A DNA stretch of 64,000 nt from Mucilaginibacter cryoferens. Lineage in GTDB: Bacteria > Bacteroidota > Bacteroidia > Sphingobacteriales > Sphingobacteriaceae. Both the position numbers and the translations under genes were made by a program. Each line of letters begins with the position of its first letter. The stretch's first letter is position 1. The stretch spans positions 19,600-83,599 of the forward strand of contig NZ_JACHCR010000030.1 of the NCBI RefSeq assembly GCF_014205845.1, given 5' to 3'. Below the pieces are notes generated by a model. That model ran no database searches. It was not told where the DNA came from and saw nothing but the letters and a program-made list of their open reading frames with translations. Positions 18,517-27,561 of this stretch are shown here, one piece after another.

Positions 18517-18690
18517 TTCATTGGTTCATTGGTTCATTGGTTCATTGGTTCATTGGTTCATTGGTTCATTGGTAAACGCGGGCATAGCGAACTAATCGCT
18601 TTCAGTTGCAGCCTGGCTAAATGCCTCTTATCCGGTATTCCAACCAGACAAGACCAATGAACTAATGAACAAGTGAACTAACGAACCACC
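18517..18690. repeat. Octamer array TTCATTGG x7 plus inverted phrases
   Basis: Seven perfect TTCATTGG units (18517-18572) begin at the base after the macroglobulin stop codon. Inverse phrases (CCAATGAACTAATGAAC, GTGAACTAACGAACC) lie at about 18653-18687, so the two blocks can pair across roughly 80 bases. No gene. Confidence 0.9.
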
Positions 18691-19545
18691 TTAAAACTTC
18701 AGGTGCTTCACCGTTAAACCGTTATTGATCAATTGCTTTAATGATTCGATACCTATCCTTAAATGGGTCTCTACGTATTGCTCACTTACCACAGAATCAC
18801 TTTCGGCAGTTTTTACACCTTCGGGAATCATTGGCTGATCTGATACCAGCAATAAAGCCCCGGTAGGGATTTTGTTAGCAAACCCTGTGGTGAAAATAGT
18901 AGCTGTTTCCATATCTACGGCCATGGCGCGCAAATCTTTCAAATATTTTTTAAATACCTTATCGTGCTCCCAAACCCTACGGTTAGTGGTGTAGCAGGTA
19001 CCCGTCCAATAATCGCGACTAAAATCACGTATGGTAGTTGATATGGCCTTTTGCAGTGCAAATGAAGGCAGTGCGGGCACTTCTGCAGGCAGATAATCGT
19101 TAGATGTACCTTCGCCTCTGATAGCCGCTATAGGCAGGATAAGTTCGCCTACATTGATCTTCTTCTTTAACCCGCCGCATTTGCCTAAAAATATAACCGC
19201 CTTGGGGTGTATAGCTGTAAGCAGGTCCATTACCGTGGCTGCAACAGAACTTCCCATCCCAAAGTTTATAATGGTAATACCATTGGCGGTAACGCTTTGC
19301 ATGGGTTTCTCCAGGCCCATAATAGGCGCATCGTCATTCCATTGGCTAAATAACTGGATATATTTAGAAAAGTTGGTGAGGATAATATAATCTCCAAAAG
19401 CCTCCAACGGGCGGCCGGTATAACGTGGTAACCAATTGGCCACAATTGCCTCTTTTGTCTTCAAACCCGCTTTTATGGGTGAATGCACTTCTTTAACTAC
19501 CGGGGCATCGGTAGGGTTCTTTTTAACATTAAGATCTTCGTTCAT
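18691..19545 (-). CDS. amn: AMP nucleosidase, short form
   Basis: A nucleoside-phosphorylase-fold enzyme expected to hydrolyse AMP to adenine and ribose 5-phosphate. Seen: the phosphate/ribose-site glycine region FGMGSSVAATVMD, FLGKCGGLKKK, the purine-loop region, and the VDMETATIF motif with the Glu that contacts ribose. At 284 residues it lacks the N-terminal regulatory domain of the 484-residue E. coli enzyme; this short form is usual in Bacteroidota. It follows clpX on the same strand with a 142-bp gap containing a small hairpin, so separate expression is likely. Confidence 0.9.
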   Translation of the reverse strand: MNEDLNVKKNPTDAPVVKEVHSPIKAGLKTKEAIVANWLPRYTGRPLEAFGDYIILTNFSKYIQLFSQWNDDAPIMGLEKPMQSVTANGITIINFGMGSSVAATVMDLLTAIHPKAVIFLGKCGGLKKKINVGELILPIAAIRGEGTSNDYLPAEVPALPSFALQKAISTTIRDFSRDYWTGTCYTTNRRVWEHDKVFKKYLKDLRAMAVDMETATIFTTGFANKIPTGALLLVSDQPMIPEGVKTAESDSVVSEQYVETHLRIGIESLKQLINNGLTVKHLKF

Positions 19546-19565
19546 ATTATATAATTTTTTATTTT

Positions 19566-19586
19566 AACCGGCAATGGCAGCCGGTT
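19566..19586 (-). terminator. Small hairpin after clpX
   Basis: Stem AACCGGC / GCCGGTT with 7-base loop. On the minus strand it is followed by A/T-rich DNA including a T run. It may end the clpX transcript or lie in the amn leader. Confidence 0.45.
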
Positions 19587-19687
19587 GGGGCTGCCTGTTA
19601 AAAATTTACTTATACAACAAACCCCGGCGTTGCACCAGGGTCTGCATTTATTATAATAAAGATAGCTAATTGAGTTTTACCAGATGG

Positions 19688-20926
19688 TTAAGCTACTTTT
19701 AATTTTTTCAGATCCGATTTTTCAAATTTATCATGCGCGTAATCTAATGTGATATGCAGGCGTTTTACATCTTTTTTAGATGGAAACTCAAACATCGCGT
19801 CAATCATTATCGCCTCGCAAATAGAACGTAGTCCCCTTGCTCCTAACTTAAACTCCATTGCCTTATCAACAATAAACTCCAACACTTCATCCTCAAAATC
19901 AAGCTTTACACCTTCGTATTCAAACAGTTTTTTGTATTGTTTTAGTAACGAATTTTTAGGCTCGGTTAGTATGTTGCGCAGGGCAGCCCTATCAAGCGGG
20001 TTTAAATAGGTGAGTATAGGCAAACGGCCGATCAATTCAGGTATCAAACCAAATGATTTCAAATCCTGCGGAGTGATGTACTTGTATAGATTTTTCATAT
20101 CTATTTCACCATCATCGCGCTTTAATTTATAACCAACTGTTTGGGTACGCAGGCGGTTAGCTATTTTACGATCGATACCATCAAAGGCACCACCGCAAAT
20201 AAACAGGATGTTGCTGGTATTAACCGTGATCATTTTTTGATCAGGATGTTTACGCCCTCCCTGAGGTGGTACGTTAACCATAGTACCTTCCAGTATTTTT
20301 AACAATGCCTGTTGCACTCCCTCGCCAGATACATCGCGGGTGATGCTGGCGTTATCGCTTTTACGGGCAATTTTATCAACCTCATCAATATAAACAATAC
20401 CTTTTTCGGCAAGGGTTACATCGTAATCGGCACTTTGCAGCAGGCGGGTAAGTATACTTTCAACATCCTCCCCTACATAACCGGCTTCGGTTAATACGGT
20501 AGCATCACAAATACAAAACGGTACATTTAATACCTTAGCCAGCGTTTTTGCAAGCAAGGTTTTCCCTGTACCAGTTTCGCCAACCATAATAATGTTCGAT
20601 TTCTCAATCTCTACTTCATCCTTATCAATACGTTGATTAAGACGTTTGTAGTGGTTATATACGGCTACTGATAATATTTTTTTTGCATCATCCTGACCAA
20701 TAACATATTGATCGAGGTGAGTTTTGATCTCGTACGGTTTTAGCAGCGCCGGCGCCAGTGGCGACGACTTTACCTTACGCACCTTTAACTCCTCGGCTAA
20801 TATTTCATTAGCCTGGTTAACGCACTTATCACAGATATGAGCGTCGAGCCCCGCAATCAACATCAGGGAATCCTGTTTACCGGCTCCGCAGAATGAGCAC
20901 CTGATTTCCTTACTGTTTTTATTCAT
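19688..20926 (-). CDS. clpX: ATP-dependent Clp protease ATP-binding subunit ClpX
   Basis: An AAA+ unfoldase that feeds tagged proteins to ClpP. The 412-residue protein has the N-terminal zinc-binding domain (C10, C13, C32, C35), Walker A GETGTGKT (116-123), Walker [12 protein letters not shown], the pore loop GYVGEDVE, and the IGF-equivalent ClpP-docking region near the [17 protein letters not shown] segment. Sensor 2 (GARGLRS) is intact. It follows clpP on the same strand. Confidence 0.97.
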   Translation of the reverse strand: MNKNSKEIRCSFCGAGKQDSLMLIAGLDAHICDKCVNQANEILAEELKVRKVKSSPLAPALLKPYEIKTHLDQYVIGQDDAKKILSVAVYNHYKRLNQRIDKDEVEIEKSNIIMVGETGTGKTLLAKTLAKVLNVPFCICDATVLTEAGYVGEDVESILTRLLQSADYDVTLAEKGIVYIDEVDKIARKSDNASITRDVSGEGVQQALLKILEGTMVNVPPQGGRKHPDQKMITVNTSNILFICGGAFDGIDRKIANRLRTQTVGYKLKRDDGEIDMKNLYKYITPQDLKSFGLIPELIGRLPILTYLNPLDRAALRNILTEPKNSLLKQYKKLFEYEGVKLDFEDEVLEFIVDKAMEFKLGARGLRSICEAIMIDAMFEFPSKKDVKRLHITLDYAHDKFEKSDLKKLKVA

Positions 20927-21064
20927 CTGATTGGTTTACTTAATCAAAAGTACTTATTTGGCGCGAGATTTCAAAGTGGTGAATGCTCTTAAGTCGATAG
21001 TCTTAAGTCCGAAGTCCTTATTCATAACATGAAAACTCCAGACTTAAGACTTCCTACTTAGAAC

Positions 21065-21793
21065 TTATTTCCCTTTATTACCTCTTAAAATTTCATCTAC
21101 CATACCAAATTCTTTGGCTTCTTCGGCAATCATCCAGTAATCACGATCTGAAGCATCCCAAACTTTTTCGAATGAGGCACCGCTATGATCGGCAATTATC
21201 TGGTACAATTCTTTCTTCAGTTTAGTGATCTCATGGTAAGTGATCTCAATATCTGATTGCTGGCCTTGCGCGCCGCCCGATGGCTGATGTATCATTACCC
21301 TTGCGTGTGGCAATGCAGCTCTTTTACCTTCGGTACCGGCAACTAATAACACAGCGCCCATTGAGGCAGCCATACCGGTACAAATAGTTGCTACATCGTT
21401 TGAAATAAACTGCATGGTATCGTAAATACCTAAACCGGCATAAACCGAACCACCTGGCGAATTGATATAGATCTGGATATCGCGTTTTGCATCAGCCGAT
21501 TGAAGGAAAAGCAATTGAGCCTGAATAATATTTGCAATATTTTCATAAATGGCATCGCCAAGGAAAATGATACGGTCCATCATCAAACGCGAGAAAACGT
21601 CCATTTGGGCAACGTTAAGCTGGCGTTCTTCAATGATATAAGGTGTCATACCGGTTGGTACGGTTGTGGCAATACCAGTCGGCATACGGCGGGTATCAAA
21701 ATTTCCAAGATATTTATCTACAAAGAGACTGTTAATACGGTGATGTTTAACAGCGTATTTTCTAAATTCGTTTTTATCGATATTATTACTCAT
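21065..21793 (-). CDS. clpP: ATP-dependent Clp protease proteolytic subunit ClpP
   Basis: The serine protease of the ClpXP complex. The catalytic triad is readable: S144 (GMAASMGA), H169 (MIHQPSGG), D218 (SDRDYW). The protein is 242 residues, with about 45 residues before the usual TGMTPYIIEE start of the mature part, longer than the E. coli propeptide and likely removed by self-processing. ATG at 21793 is the first in-frame start. The order tig-clpP-clpX is conserved. Confidence 0.97.
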   Translation of the reverse strand: MSNNIDKNEFRKYAVKHHRINSLFVDKYLGNFDTRRMPTGIATTVPTGMTPYIIEERQLNVAQMDVFSRLMMDRIIFLGDAIYENIANIIQAQLLFLQSADAKRDIQIYINSPGGSVYAGLGIYDTMQFISNDVATICTGMAASMGAVLLVAGTEGKRAALPHARVMIHQPSGGAQGQQSDIEITYHEITKLKKELYQIIADHSGASFEKVWDASDRDYWMIAEEAKEFGMVDEILRGNKGK

Positions 21794-22107
21794 GGTGTTT
21801 GTGTATGTTATTTTTTGGTGCAGGCATTGTTACCTGCGATAAATATAGTTTTTAGTTGAATACAATTTTAGAAAGATAGTTTGTATAAAGTAAAAAAAAG
21901 CCCCACCCAACCCTCCCCGGAAGGGAGGACTTTAAAACTAAATATTTGGTTAAGATAAAATTTGCAACGCTACTGTTAAAGTCTCCCCAACCGGGGGAGA
22001 TTTAGAGGGGGCTAAACTTACCTTATACACCAAAAGCAACCTTTTGAGTTGCTTTTGGTGATAAATTCTATTTAAAGTCTCCCCAACTAGGGGAGATTTA
22101 GAGGAGC
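21794..22107. repeat. tig-clpP intergenic region with repeat boxes
   Basis: No gene. It contains two CTCCCCAAC...GGGGGAGATTTAGAG boxes (about 21980-22013 and 22080-22105), a CCTCCCCGGAAGGGAGG palindrome, and the terminator at 22028-22060. The second box touches the tig stop codon. The clpP promoter should lie in the 21800-21890 segment. Confidence 0.6.
22028..22060 (-). terminator. Strong hairpin terminator between tig and clpP
   Basis: A perfect 13-bp stem CACCAAAAGCAAC / GTTGCTTTTGGTG with a 7-base loop. T-rich DNA follows only weakly on the minus strand. It suggests tig and clpP are separate transcripts. Confidence 0.75.
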
Positions 22108-23463
22108 CTATTTCTCAGAAACCAATTTGCTGAAATCAGTATAAAGGATCTCTTGCTTATCTAAAGTGATCACACTTTTAATATAATCAAACACCTTTAA
22201 TGCTTTTACTTCTTCAAATATTTTGTTAGCATTCTCTTTGTTTTGCAGGTATTGTACAGTGTACTGGCCTAACTGATCATCAGGGATCGGTTGTGGGCTG
22301 TACATTCTGAACTGCTGGTCTAAACGAACTTTTGCAAGGGCGAAAACTTCATCGTATTTAATTTCGATCTTGTTATCTGTAATTATTTTGTTTTCGATCA
22401 AAGTCCATTTAAGGTTTTGAGCAAAATCACCATAACCACCTTCCAATTCTTCGGCACTTAGCTTTTCGTTCGTAGCTTTTAACCAGCGTTTCAAAAATTC
22501 GTCAGGTAAATTAAACTCAACTTTGGCAATGCTTGCTTTGTAAATATCGTCCTGCAATTTGCGGTCGCTATCCTGCACCATCATTGTTTCAAGTTCTTCG
22601 GTAATTTTAGCTGTAAATTCTGCCTCGGTAGTTACTACACCTTCACCAAATAATTTGTCAAAGAACTCCTGATTTAAATCACCTTCTTCTAAACGATTAA
22701 CGTTTTTAACCGTTAACTGGAAGTTTGATTTTAAATCGGCCGCTTCATCTTCTTCTATCTTTAACAAGCCTGCAACTTTAGCCGCATCGTTATCAAAAGC
22801 TTTTTGAATATCAAACGTCAATACATCACCTTTTTTTACACCAATCAATGAAACTTTAATGGCTTCATCCTTGATCTGGTCTAAACGTACAGATGCGGTA
22901 TTACTTACTCCACCCTCAAAAACACTACCATCTGGAGAAAGCTGCACTAATTCGCTGTAAAGAACGTCATCATCTGCCGATACGTCAGGATTTGTCATTT
23001 TGCCATAGCTACGACGGATATTTTTGATACGTGAAGCTAATGTTTCATCATCAACTTTAATAACATATTGAGCTACTTTATCTTTTGATGAAAACTCAAT
23101 ATTAAATTCTGGCGCTAAACCCAACTCGTAGTTAAACTCAAAGTTATCGGCAAAATCCCAGTTATATTCCTTCTCGTTATCTGTTTTTGGTAAAGGCTGA
23201 CCTAATACACGCAGATCCTGCTCTTCTATGTATTTGGTTAAGGTATCCTGTAATAAGTTATTGATCTCATCAACCAAAATACTTTTACCGTACATTCTTT
23301 TTATATGTGATGCTGGCACCATTCCCTGGCGAAAACCTGGTAATTTTGCTTTTTTGGCGTTTTCTTTTATCGCTTTATCAACACGTGGCTGATAATCGGC
23401 AGGATCGATATTGATCTTAACAACTGCATTCAGGGCATCTACTTTTTCCTGTGTAATATTCAT
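22108..23463 (-). CDS. tig: Trigger factor
   Basis: A ribosome-associated chaperone for nascent chains. The N-terminal ribosome-binding domain contains the signature LPGFRQGMVP (about residues 41-50). A PPIase-like middle domain (about 150-250) is degenerate compared with E. coli, as is common in Bacteroidota. The long helical C-terminal domain forms the substrate cradle. Length 451 fits. It is the first gene of the tig-clpP-clpX cluster. Confidence 0.95.
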   Translation of the reverse strand: MNITQEKVDALNAVVKINIDPADYQPRVDKAIKENAKKAKLPGFRQGMVPASHIKRMYGKSILVDEINNLLQDTLTKYIEEQDLRVLGQPLPKTDNEKEYNWDFADNFEFNYELGLAPEFNIEFSSKDKVAQYVIKVDDETLASRIKNIRRSYGKMTNPDVSADDDVLYSELVQLSPDGSVFEGGVSNTASVRLDQIKDEAIKVSLIGVKKGDVLTFDIQKAFDNDAAKVAGLLKIEEDEAADLKSNFQLTVKNVNRLEEGDLNQEFFDKLFGEGVVTTEAEFTAKITEELETMMVQDSDRKLQDDIYKASIAKVEFNLPDEFLKRWLKATNEKLSAEELEGGYGDFAQNLKWTLIENKIITDNKIEIKYDEVFALAKVRLDQQFRMYSPQPIPDDQLGQYTVQYLQNKENANKIFEEVKALKVFDYIKSVITLDKQEILYTDFSKLVSEK

Positions 23464-23565
23464 CTTTTTACCGGGTATTTTAATTGATCCATTGAAACTA
23501 CAGACCGAAAATTAATTGCGGACTATACAAATTTCGAGGCGCAAAAGTATGAATTTATTTTTAAT

Positions 23566-24555
23566 TTAATCTTTAGTTTCCATCGGAGTAAATTTAGTTA
23601 CCTTGTTTTTTACGGCCTTAATAGTTTGTATATAGGCAAACATAGCTTCCAGGTCGCTAACCTTTAAAGCACCATACCTGTACCAGGGCATAACCGATTG
23701 AAACTGAGCAGGACCAACATTTACGGGCTTACGTGTGCTATCGGCATATTGCTTAAATTGTTTAACAAATTGCTCCTTTGTCCAGTTACCTATACCAGTA
23801 ACTTTATCTGTAGTAATATTAGTAGATCTTACGGTTCCCTGGCCGGGTACAACAAATTCACGGCCACCAGCAAACTCCATCCCTGGTAAAATTTTCCCTT
23901 TATCAACCGGACTATGGCACTCCATACAAGCTGCGGATGCAACCAGATATCCGCCATATTTAAGCGTGTCCTTTTCATCAGGTAATTTGCCCAAAGATGC
24001 TTTTTGGGGCATGGTATGCACCAATATATTCAACGGAAAATCGAGCTTACTTGCCGCTTGATCTGTTTTTATGGATTTAAGCGAACGAATATAGGCGATG
24101 ATGCTATACACATCCTCCCTATCCATTTTTGAGTAATATGGCCAGGGCATCAGCGGAAATATAGCAGAGCCATCTTTTTTAACCCCGGTAGTGATCGCCC
24201 TAAACAATTCACCGTCTGTCCAGCTGCTTAAATGATACGGAGTTAAATTAGGCACTTCTACACTACCGGGGAAACCATCGGCAGCAGTAAACTTTTCGCC
24301 TCCGCTGCCATCTGTGCCGGCAACCATGGGGCCGGCATACTTTGTCCAATCGCGGGTAGAGTGGCAGTCCATGCAAAGGGTTACATTATTGGCCAGGTAC
24401 TTACCACGCTCAATACGTTGCGGCGTGGCATCCACTTTAATATTTTCTGGCTGGCCCACATTTGGCAGTGCAAGCGTAATGTATGATGCTACCGCAACAG
24501 CAATTAAAATTACTGCTGCTACTAAGTATGCTGTATACTTTAAAAACTTTTTCAT
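23566..24555 (-). CDS. Membrane-anchored diheme cytochrome c
   Basis: The N-terminal signal/anchor helix (residues 5-30) is followed by two class-I cytochrome c domains. Heme attachment sites are CMDCH (61-65) and CMECH (210-214). Candidate distal Met ligands lie in PLMPWPYYSKM and SVMPWYRYGAL, one per domain. It probably passes electrons in the periplasm to an oxidase or dehydrogenase. No partner enzyme is adjacent; the next gene on the same strand is a GIN-domain lipoprotein. Confidence 0.9.
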   Translation of the reverse strand: MKKFLKYTAYLVAAVILIAVAVASYITLALPNVGQPENIKVDATPQRIERGKYLANNVTLCMDCHSTRDWTKYAGPMVAGTDGSGGEKFTAADGFPGSVEVPNLTPYHLSSWTDGELFRAITTGVKKDGSAIFPLMPWPYYSKMDREDVYSIIAYIRSLKSIKTDQAASKLDFPLNILVHTMPQKASLGKLPDEKDTLKYGGYLVASAACMECHSPVDKGKILPGMEFAGGREFVVPGQGTVRSTNITTDKVTGIGNWTKEQFVKQFKQYADSTRKPVNVGPAQFQSVMPWYRYGALKVSDLEAMFAYIQTIKAVKNKVTKFTPMETKD

Positions 24556-24593
24556 GATAAGGTTAGGTTGAGGAGGTTACTTTCGGGTTGACA

Positions 24594-25313
24594 TCAGTCT
24601 ACTTTTTTAATGCTTGAGGCTCCCGATTTATCATTATTTACCGTTCCCGGCGAACCTTTATATTCAATATCGGCAGCGCCGCTGGTATGTACATTAAGCG
24701 TTTTTAACACATTGATCTTGCAGTTACTTACGCCCGAGGTATTGATCTCATAATCGCCAACCACAAAATTAAAGGCGTTAATTTTTGTGGCACCGCTCGA
24801 TTCTATATTGTGTGATGCTGCCTGCCCGGTAAGGTTCAGTTCGCTCATACCGCTGCTTTCTGTTTTTACTGAGGCTGCATTTAAATCGAGATTTATTTTT
24901 GTAGCGCCAGAAAGATCAAATTTAAAATCTGAAGCGTTAATTTTCCCGTCAGACCAAACCTCTACCGCGCCGGATGCGCCAATTTCTTTAAGATTACGCA
25001 CACCTATGTTGATCACTATATTTTCATCGCAAAAGCTCTTTTTTGATTTAATGTGCAGCTCATCGCCATCAACAGATGTTGATATATATTTAAGGAGGTT
25101 ATCATCGCCCGTAATGGTAATTTTTAGCGAGCTATCCTGCTTTAAATGCACTTTAAAGTTGCCGGCAATATCCAATTTGGTAAACTCATTGGCCTGGCGG
25201 TTTTCGGTGGTAATATTACCAGAACCGCGCACACAATGGAAACGACATGATGAGAATATACTTACTGATGCAATGGCGATTGAGGCTGCAATATTTAAAC
25301 TGAACTTTTTCAT
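24594..25313 (-). CDS. Head GIN domain lipoprotein (DUF2807)
   Basis: A 239-residue secreted protein with a short signal sequence and probable lipidated Cys (FSSC, residue 23; a relaxed lipobox). The remainder is a right-handed beta-helix-like repeat of short strands ending in S-G-A/S-G-M/S-G-V turns, as in head-GIN proteins. The function of the family is poorly known; it is often envelope-stress-linked in Bacteroidota. A GTAAC-N17-CGTC ECF-type promoter lies just before the start. Confidence 0.85.
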   Translation of the reverse strand: MKKFSLNIAASIAIASVSIFSSCRFHCVRGSGNITTENRQANEFTKLDIAGNFKVHLKQDSSLKITITGDDNLLKYISTSVDGDELHIKSKKSFCDENIVINIGVRNLKEIGASGAVEVWSDGKINASDFKFDLSGATKINLDLNAASVKTESSGMSELNLTGQAASHNIESSGATKINAFNFVVGDYEINTSGVSNCKINVLKTLNVHTSGAADIEYKGSPGTVNNDKSGASSIKKVD

Positions 25314-25329
25314 AGTGTTTCTTTTTTAT

Positions 25330-25355
25330 GACGATGATTTTGGTTTGGATGTTAC
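25330..25355 (-). promoter_or_regulatory. Possible ECF-sigma promoter of head GIN gene
   Basis: On the minus strand GTAAC (25355-25351) and CGTC (25333-25330) are 17 bases apart. The CGTC ends 16 bases before the start codon, so the transcript would have a very short leader. One base longer spacing than the three related promoters listed below. Confidence 0.45.
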
Positions 25356-25360
25356 ATCAA

Positions 25361-25396
25361 AAATAAAAAAAGCTACCACATTTAAGCGACAGCTTT
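25361..25396 (-). terminator. Terminator of GIN-like gene A
   Basis: On the minus strand an 11-bp stem with G-T pairs (AAAGCTGTCGC / GTGGTAGCTTT, 25396-25386 and 25379-25369) is followed by TTTTATTTTT. Confidence 0.7.
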
Positions 25397-25444
25397 TCAG
25401 AATATAAAATGACCTGTTTTAAAAAGTTATTGATTAATAATGAA

Positions 25445-26050
25445 TTACAATCCAGCTAAATCATTTTCGCCTTTAGTGGCAACTCCCATTTCAACTTTAT
25501 CAGTAAAAGTAGCAGCAATAAAGTTATTGTTGTTTACGCTTGATTGCAGGTTATGGTTAAGGCTATAAACCTCTGTTGTACCTGCAAGCTCAATTTTAGC
25601 GTTGTTGTTTACGTTAACGTTTGTATTGTAATTATCCAGGTTCAATTTAGCGGTAGCGTTATTATAAAGGTTAACATCAAGATCTATTGCAGATAGTTTA
25701 CCAAATGATTTAACCTCTGCGTTATCATAAGCACTTATGGCACGTAAATCATTTGCGGTTACCCAAATCACTAATTTCTCTTTGGTATATGATGTAATGC
25801 GTAATACACCTTTTGAACTTTGTACCAACGCGCTTGATGCGTAGTATTTATTATAAACCTTAACCTGATCGGCAGTACCGGCAGATAAGTAAAGTTCCAC
25901 ATTACCGCGGATCTCGATTTTGTTGATGTTGCTTACATCGGTTAAAACAGTGGCAACAGGCTGTGTATTTTTTGCAGATGCGAAAGTTGAGTTTGATAAA
26001 CCAGCTACTAAAACTAATGAAGCGGCGATGGTGAATAATGTAGTTTTCAT
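25445..26050 (-). CDS. Secreted GIN-like protein, paralog A
   Basis: A 201-residue protein with a signal peptide (MKTTLF to FASA). Its body is a beta-strand-rich repeat resembling the DUF2807/head-GIN fold: a TDVSNINKIEIRGNVELYLS opening, a QVKVYNKYYASSALVQSSKG core and an AYDNAEVKSFG strand. It is a close paralog of the next gene and of 53583-54182. The upstream frame could extend to 26104, but the M at 26050 has the signal peptide and matches its paralogs. Located near the head-GIN lipoprotein; function unknown, probably periplasmic or secreted. Confidence 0.8.
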   Translation of the reverse strand: MKTTLFTIAASLVLVAGLSNSTFASAKNTQPVATVLTDVSNINKIEIRGNVELYLSAGTADQVKVYNKYYASSALVQSSKGVLRITSYTKEKLVIWVTANDLRAISAYDNAEVKSFGKLSAIDLDVNLYNNATAKLNLDNYNTNVNVNNNAKIELAGTTEVYSLNHNLQSSVNNNNFIAATFTDKVEMGVATKGENDLAGL

Positions 26051-26110
26051 GATATTAATATTTTGATTGTCAAGTAATTGAATTGCGTTATTTTTTAAAT
26101 ACACTAATAA

Positions 26111-26135
26111 GACGCCCCCATTTTTAAAACGTTAC
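26111..26135 (-). promoter_or_regulatory. ECF-sigma-type promoter of GIN-like gene A
   Basis: On the minus strand GTAAC (26135-26131), 16 bases, CGTC (26114-26111), 60 bases before the start codon. The same motif, spacing and distance recur at genes B and C. The leader also shares TACTTGACAATCAAAATATT. Confidence 0.7.
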
Positions 26136-26309
26136 AGCCATTTCTGATCAATTAGATATACACCCGGTTTTCATCGGCCAACAGGGTAAAATCATCGGTG
26201 AATGGAGGATAATTTTTTAGCGAAAACTTAGATTATTACCGAAGAATCTAAAATGCACCGGCATTATATAAAGGGGCACAATCACCAACAAAACCCATTA
26301 AACTAAAAA

Positions 26310-26333
26310 AGCCATCACTTTACAGTGATGGCT
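26310..26333 (-). terminator. Terminator of GIN-like gene B
   Basis: Perfect 10-bp stem AGCCATCACT / AGTGATGGCT with a 4-base loop, followed on the minus strand by TTTTT. Confidence 0.85.
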
Positions 26334-26372
26334 CCTTAGAATATATGATGAACTTTTGCAAAAGTCTGGCAT

Positions 26373-26975
26373 TTAGATGCCTGCCAACTCGTTGTTTTGT
26401 TTAGCAGTACCGTTAGTCAATTTATCTGTATAAGCCTGGGCAACAAATTTGTTGTTATTTATGCTCGATTGCGTATCGTGATTTAAAGTATATACTTCGG
26501 CTGTACCTGATAACTCAATTTTTGCCTTGTCTTTTGTGTTTACGGTAGCGTTGTAAACATCAAGGTTTAATTTGGCGGTGGCGTTGTTATGCAAATTAAC
26601 TTCCAGATCAATAACCGATAAGTTACCAAATGACTTTACTTCGGCGTTGTCATAAGCGGTAATGGCATGCAAGTCGTTTGCAGTTACCCAAACCACCAAT
26701 TTTTCGTTGGTGTATGATGCAATGCGCAGTACACCTTTTGAACTTTGGACCAAAGCGCTTGATGCGTAGTATTTATTGTAAACCTTAACCTGGTCTGCAC
26801 TACCGGCAGAAACATAAAGTTGAACATTACCGCGGATCTCGATTTTATTGATGTTACTTACATCGGTTAAAACAGTAGCAACATTTTTAGTATTTATTGT
26901 AGATGCAATGGTTGAGGTTGATAAACCAGCTACTAAAACTAATGAAGCAGCGATGGTAAATAATTTTGATTTCAT
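26373..26975 (-). CDS. Secreted GIN-like protein, paralog B
   Basis: A 200-residue secreted protein, near-identical in layout to gene A (shared TDVSNINKIEIRGNV, VKVYNKYYASSALVQSSKGV, AYDNAEVKSFG, and an ELAG near the end) with a signal peptide ending near STIAS. Many positions in between are changed but the repeat structure is kept, indicating a duplication older than the flanking tandem event at 1 kb. Start 26975 matches the paralogs; the frame could extend upstream to 26999. Confidence 0.8.
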   Translation of the reverse strand: MKSKLFTIAASLVLVAGLSTSTIASTINTKNVATVLTDVSNINKIEIRGNVQLYVSAGSADQVKVYNKYYASSALVQSSKGVLRIASYTNEKLVVWVTANDLHAITAYDNAEVKSFGNLSVIDLEVNLHNNATAKLNLDVYNATVNTKDKAKIELSGTAEVYTLNHDTQSSINNNKFVAQAYTDKLTNGTAKQNNELAGI

Positions 26976-27035
26976 GATATTTAATATTTTGATTGTCAAG
27001 TAATTGTATTATGTTATTTTTAAATACACCAATAA

Positions 27036-27060
27036 GACGCGGGCATTTTTAAAACGTTAC
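27036..27060 (-). promoter_or_regulatory. ECF-sigma-type promoter of GIN-like gene B
   Basis: On the minus strand GTAAC (27060-27056), 16 bases, CGTC (27039-27036), 60 bases before the start codon. Spacer GTTTTAAAAATGCCCG is close to that of gene A but differs at the 3' end. Confidence 0.7.
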
Positions 27061-27561
27061 AGCTATATTTTGTGAATTAGATGTACACCCTGTTTTCATC
27101 GGCGAACGACGGATTATCGTCGGTGAATGGAGGCGAAAATTTTGGCCATACCCTTTGACCTATTTTTTGAAGGCGCAAAGGTAGGGCTGTTTTTGCTCAA
27201 AATAGCCGTATCGCCAGGTATTGGCTTCATCGTGACGCTGTGCTGAATATAATCGCCATAACTGTTAATACAGTGACAATTGAAGTACGTTTGAGGCCCA
27301 AAAAACAAGTGATCAGGCCTATTTTTTTATTAAATGAGCTTAAAAACAAGGCTCAAAATTGTAAAACCAAAGTAGTATTTAACATAAAACGTCAAACTCA
27401 GTACCGAAGCGGGTTTATTTTTTAATTTAGAAAGGGTGTTTAGTTGGATGAAAAAATGTAATTAGCAAGCACTTTCATAACGAGCGGGACATTTTTGACC
27501 TTTTACTTTTGAATTTTGCCTTCAATAAAACTATCTTGCTCACTCAAACCAATCCCAACCT
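27061..27561. other. Intergenic region upstream of TIM-barrel gene
   Basis: About 500 bp between divergent genes B and the TIM-barrel gene. I see no convincing gene. A TCATCGGC block near 27097 and CGTCGGTGAATGG at 27118 also occur upstream of gene A. Short frames here have no protein-like features. Confidence 0.5.

Larger units (their letters stand above)
26051..26372. other. Leader, promoter and upstream DNA of gene A; terminator of gene B
   Basis: No gene. From 26051 it holds the conserved leader and the ECF-type promoter of gene A, then about 150 bp of unassigned DNA, then the terminator of gene B at 26310-26333. Confidence 0.6.

Noticed and set aside
24787..25407. 206-codon plus-strand frame over the head-GIN gene
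   Set aside because: Antisense to a gene with a recognisable lipoprotein signal and repeats; no protein-like pattern of its own.
27240..27425. 61-codon plus-strand frame upstream of the TIM-barrel gene
   Set aside because: Lys/Asn-rich with no motif; intergenic composition.
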